A stretch of DNA of 8,497 bases from an uncultured cyanobacterium (GTDB lineage Bacteria; Cyanobacteriota; Cyanobacteriia; PCC-6307; Cyanobiaceae). Shown piece by piece: positions 5,608 through 8,497 of the stretch. The DNA lies in assembly GCA_903831165.1 (NCBI GenBank), contig CAIKWV010000520.1, positions 1 through 8,497 on the forward strand. Direction: 5' to 3'. The notes beneath the pieces were generated by a model. The model did not search any database, had not been told where the DNA came from, and worked only from the letters and a program-made list of their open reading frames with translations. A program made the position numbers and the translations under genes. Position 1 is the stretch's first letter. Each line of letters starts with the position of its first letter.

Positions 5608-7210
5608 AGCCCAGTGGCAGCGCGCTGGTGCTGGCGATCGCCTGCTGCAGGATCGGGGTACCGGCCACGGTGGAGCTGGCCCAGTTGAACAGAGGGCTCG
5701 AAAGGATGCCGCCAACGGCGGTGACCACGACGCAACCCACGAGGGCGGCGCGCAATGGCTGCATACCCGCAAGATTCCAATTGATTGGGGGATAACTCTT
5801 CACCACGTCAGAGGCCTCCTGGGGCTCCTTGACCACCATCATCTTGATGACGGAGATGTAGTAGTAGATCGACACAACCGAAGTGATCAGACCCACCACC
5901 ACCAGCAGATACTGATGGTCGGCCCAACCGGCAAAGAACAGATAGATCTTGCCGAAGAAGCCCAGCATCGGCGGGATGCCACCCAAAGACAGCAAGCAGA
6001 GACTGAGCCCCAGGGTGATGAGCGGATCTTTCTGATAGAGACCGGCGTAATCGGCGATGCGATCGCTGCCGGTGCGCAGCGAAAAGAGAATGATGCAGGC
6101 GAAGGCTCCCAGGTTCATGAACAAATAGGCTGCGATGTAAAGGACCATCGCCGAAAAGCCGTCCTCTGTGCCACACACCAGACCGATCATCACGAAGCCG
6201 GCCTGACCGATCGAGCTGTAGGCCAGCATCCGCTTCATCGAGGTCTGGGCCAGGGCCACCACGTTGCCCAGCACCATGCTCAGGACCGCCAGCACCGTGA
6301 ACAGGAACTTCCACTGGGCGTCGAAACTCTCGAAGCAGCCCACCAGAATCCTCAGGGCCAGGGCAAAACCAGCCGCCTTGGAACCCACGGAAAGAAAGGC
6401 CACCACAGGAGTCGGCGACCCCTCGTAGACGTCGGGTGTCCACTGGTGGAAGGGAACCGCCGCGATCTTGAAGGCCACCGTGGCCAGCACGAAGACCAGG
6501 GCCAGAGCCGTGATCGGGGTGTCGGACGTCCGCAGCGCGATCGAAATGGCATCGAGGCTGGTGGCACCGCCACTGAGCCCGTAGAGCAGCGAGGCGCCAT
6601 AGAGAAAGACCGCCGCCGCCGCCGAACCGACCAGCAGATACTTGAGCGCCGCCTCGGAGCTACGGGCGTCGCGCTTCATGTAGCCCGACAGCAGATAACT
6701 CGAGACCGAAAGGGTTTCCAGCGAAATGAAGATGCTGATCAGATCGGTGGCGCCGCACAGAAACATGCCGCCTAGGGTGGCGGCCAGCAGGATCGCCGCG
6801 TACTCGCCGACCGGCGTGCCGCTGCGCTCCACATAGCGCCAGCTCAGCAGCAGCGAGATCAAGGTGGACGCGGCCACGACCGCCCGCATGGCGATGGCGA
6901 GGTTGTCGGCCAGGAAGGCGCCCAGGAACGACGGCTCCAGCGGTCCGTTCCACTGCAGGGCCAGCAGCACCAACGATCCGCCCAGGCCTCCGTAACAGAT
7001 CGGTGGCACCCAGCGGCTGGCGGCCTTCTCGCCGGCCAGATCCACCAGCAGGCAGACCAACAAGGCCACCAGCACGGCGGCCTCCGGGGCGATGGCCGCC
7101 GCGTTGAGCTGGAGGTTGAGAGTGCCGGTGCTCAGACCGGAACCGATCGCGGCCGTGGCATCGGCGGCGGTGGAAGCGACAGGAGTGGCGGCGAAAAACA
7201 CGTCGGCCAC
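5606..7210 (-). CDS. ndhB: NAD(P)H-quinone oxidoreductase subunit 2 (NDH-1 NdhB)
   Basis: A 534-residue, multi-spanning membrane protein homologous to NuoN of complex I. It is an antiporter-like proton-pumping subunit of the thylakoid NDH-1 complex, which takes electrons from ferredoxin to plastoquinone for cyclic electron flow, respiration and CO2 uptake. The charged residues expected inside the membrane are present: E165 in [13 protein letters not shown]190 in LKYLLVGS, K248 in [13 protein letters not shown] and K421 in GFFGKIYLF. The motif [14 protein letters not shown] (253-266) and the segment [16 protein letters not shown] are typical of NdhB. No ATG lies near the conserved N-terminus. 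GTG at 7210 or GTG at 7201 is likely, giving 534 or 531 residues, somewhat above the usual 520 or so; neither has a clear ribosome site. The GTG at 7291 would add an Arg/Pro-rich leader upstream of the likely promoter and is rejected. Confidence 0.95.
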   Translation of the reverse strand: MADVFFAATPVASTAADATAAIGSGLSTGTLNLQLNAAAIAPEAAVLVALLVCLLVDLAGEKAASRWVPPICYGGLGGSLVLLALQWNGPLEPSFLGAFLADNLAIAMRAVVAASTLISLLLSWRYVERSGTPVGEYAAILLAATLGGMFLCGATDLISIFISLETLSVSSYLLSGYMKRDARSSEAALKYLLVGSAAAAVFLYGASLLYGLSGGATSLDAISIALRTSDTPITALALVFVLATVAFKIAAVPFHQWTPDVYEGSPTPVVAFLSVGSKAAGFALALRILVGCFESFDAQWKFLFTVLAVLSMVLGNVVALAQTSMKRMLAYSSIGQAGFVMIGLVCGTEDGFSAMVLYIAAYLFMNLGAFACIILFSLRTGSDRIADYAGLYQKDPLITLGLSLCLLSLGGIPPMLGFFGKIYLFFAGWADHQYLLVVVGLITSVVSIYYYISVIKMMVVKEPQEASDVVKSYPPINWNLAGMQPLRAALVGCVVVTAVGGILSSPLFNWASSTVAGTPILQQAIASTSALPLG

Positions 7211-7236
7211 GGCGCAAAAAGGCTTCAGTGCTGGGG

Positions 7237-7242
7237 ACTGTA
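7237..7242 (-). promoter_or_regulatory. Candidate -10 element of ndhB
   Basis: The minus strand reads TACAGT here, two changes from TATAAT. It would place transcription start near 7230, about 20 bases before the GTG at 7210, consistent with the short leader. No recognisable -35 box precedes it. The 129-base divergent gap to topA must hold promoters for both genes. On the plus strand GATAAA (7309-7314) is the best but weak counterpart for topA. Confidence 0.35.
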
Positions 7243-7339
7243 GCGGCCGTGGCCTGGTCCCGACCGGAGGCTTTGGTGAGCGACATCGCACGGATCGGCC
7301 AGCGATGCGATAAAGAAGGGAGCGGTTCAGCGCCTATCC

Positions 7340-8497
7340 GTGGCCCATACCCTGGTCATCGTCGAGAGCCCCACCAAGGCCAAAACCATCCGGGGCTTCC
7401 TGCCGAAGGACTTCCGCGTCGAGGCCTCGATGGGCCACGTGCGCGACCTCCCCAACAACGCCAGCGAGATTCCGGCAGCCCACAAGGGCGAGAAGTGGGC
7501 CAACCTCGGCGTCAACACCGCCAACGACTTCGAGCCGCTCTACGTGGTGCCGAAGGACAAGAAAAAGATCGTCAAGGAGCTCAAGGAGGCCCTCAAGGGC
7601 GCCGATCGGCTGCTGCTGGCCACGGACGAAGACCGGGAAGGCGAAAGCATCAGCTGGCACCTGCTGCAACTGCTGGCCCCCAAGGTGCCCGTCAAGCGGA
7701 TGGTCTTCCACGAGATCACCAAGGAGGCGATCGGCCGGGCCCTCGACGCCACCCGGGAGCTGGACATGGAGCTGGTCCACGCCCAGGAGACCCGCCGCAT
7801 CCTCGATCGGCTGGTGGGTTACACCCTTTCGCCCCTGCTCTGGAAGAAGGTGGCCTGGGGCCTTTCCGCCGGCCGGGTCCAGTCGGTAGCGGTGCGCCTG
7901 CTGGTGCAGCGCGAGCGGGCGCGGCGGGCCTTCCGCAGCGGCAGCTACTGGGATCTCAAGGCGAAGCTCGACCAGAAGGGCTCGGGGTTTGAGGCCAAGC
8001 TCACCCATCTCAAGGGGGAGCGCATCGCCGGCGGCTCCGACTTCGACGAGAACACCGGCGGCCTCAAGGCCGGCAGCAAGGTCAAGCTGCTGAGCGAAAC
8101 CGAAGCGCGCCAGCTGCAGCAGGCCGTCGAGAGCGGCCCCTGGCAGGTGGCCTCGGTGGAGGAGAAACCCACGGTGCGCAAGCCGGTACCGCCGTTCACC
8201 ACCAGCACCCTGCAACAGGAGTCCAATCGCAAGCTGCGGCTCTCGGCCCGGGAGACGATGCGCACGGCCCAGGGGCTGTACGAGAAGGGCTTCATCACCT
8301 ACATGCGCACCGATTCGGTGCACCTCTCCGATCAGGCGATCCAGGCCTCCCGCGCCTGTGTGGCCGAGCGCTACGGCAAGGAGTACCTCAGCCCGGCGCC
8401 GCGCCAGTTCTCGACCAAGGCGCGCAATGCCCAGGAGGCCCATGAGGCGATCCGCCCCGCCGGCGAGAGCTTCCGCACCCCCAACGAAACCGGCCTC
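7340..8497 (+). CDS. topA: DNA topoisomerase I (type IA), 5' part
   Basis: The first 386 residues of topoisomerase I; the frame is open to the right edge, and cyanobacterial TopA normally runs to well over 800 residues. The enzyme relaxes negative supercoils by cutting one strand through a tyrosine. The Toprim domain opens at once with [12 protein letters not shown] (catalytic E9) and has the metal-binding triad D96, D98 and E100 in ATDEDREGE. Next come [17 protein letters not shown] (R179) and the active-site Y321 in FITYMRTDS, followed by the conserved stretch QEAHEAIRP. The GTG at 7340 is the start because the next residues, AHTLVIVES, are the conserved N-terminus and no other start codon lies close upstream. 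A GGGAG at 7318-7322 is 17 bases away, too far to be an ordinary ribosome site. It is divergent from ndhB. Confidence 0.96.
   Translation, partial: MAHTLVIVESPTKAKTIRGFLPKDFRVEASMGHVRDLPNNASEIPAAHKGEKWANLGVNTANDFEPLYVVPKDKKKIVKELKEALKGADRLLLATDEDREGESISWHLLQLLAPKVPVKRMVFHEITKEAIGRALDATRELDMELVHAQETRRILDRLVGYTLSPLLWKKVAWGLSAGRVQSVAVRLLVQRERARRAFRSGSYWDLKAKLDQKGSGFEAKLTHLKGERIAGGSDFDENTGGLKAGSKVKLLSETEARQLQQAVESGPWQVASVEEKPTVRKPVPPFTTSTLQQESNRKLRLSARETMRTAQGLYEKGFITYMRTDSVHLSDQAIQASRACVAERYGKEYLSPAPRQFSTKARNAQEAHEAIRPAGESFRTPNETGL

Noticed and set aside
5495..6775. A 426-codon plus-strand frame opposite ndhB
   Set aside because: Its His/Gln/Arg-rich translation is the mirror of hydrophobic ndhB codons. 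ndhB is unmistakable on the other strand.
7334..8443. A 369-codon minus-strand frame opposite topA
   Set aside because: It is Leu/Gly/Ala/Asp-rich without a recognisable domain. topA on the plus strand has every type IA topoisomerase motif and runs out of the window.
1..8497. A defence island, mobile element, CRISPR array or biosynthetic cluster
   Set aside because: All genes are core-type, composition is even along the window, and no transposase, integrase, terminal repeats or spaced direct repeats are seen.

Overview
The window reads as chromosomal DNA of a GC-rich unicellular picocyanobacterium of the Cyanobium/Synechococcus type. The evidence is a Vipp1/IM30 protein with the C-terminal extension typical of thylakoid-bearing lineages, a cyanobacterial NdhB (NDH-1 subunit 2), a group I biotin ligase without a DNA-binding domain, and uniformly high GC coding with small gaps. 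I cannot name the species. Nothing suggests a mobile element, prophage, CRISPR array, rRNA or tRNA.

Left part, plus strand. The window opens inside vipp1 (membrane maintenance), which ends at 589. A 366-base stretch without a gene follows. It holds several inverted repeats and, near its right end, a likely -10 element (TACAAT, 883-888) and a Shine-Dalgarno site (944-948). These lead into a tightly packed set: thioredoxin (956-1270), a fold-type I PLP aminotransferase (1257-2462, 14-base overlap) and a biotin-protein ligase (2459-3298, 4-base GTGA overlap). The overlaps indicate one co-translated operon. After a 195-base gap with a hairpin comes a secreted M23/LytM-type peptidase (3494-4795).

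Right part. The M23 gene converges, with a 7-base gap, on a minus-strand pair: ndhB (7210-5606) followed 8 bases later by a MacB/LolD/DevA-type ABC ATPase (5597-4803), whose ribosome-binding site overlaps the ndhB stop codon. ndhB is divergent, across 129 bases, from topA (DNA topoisomerase I, plus strand from 7340), which runs off the right edge.

Most of this is core housekeeping and photosynthetic-membrane biology: thylakoid upkeep, redox, biotin loading, cell-wall remodelling, cyclic electron flow and DNA supercoiling. I do not see a convincing new defence, mobile or biosynthetic system. The points most worth checking are the altered biotin-ligase glycine loop, the structured non-coding stretch after vipp1, the translational coupling of an ABC ATPase without its permease to ndhB, and the unassigned N-terminal module of the M23 protein.
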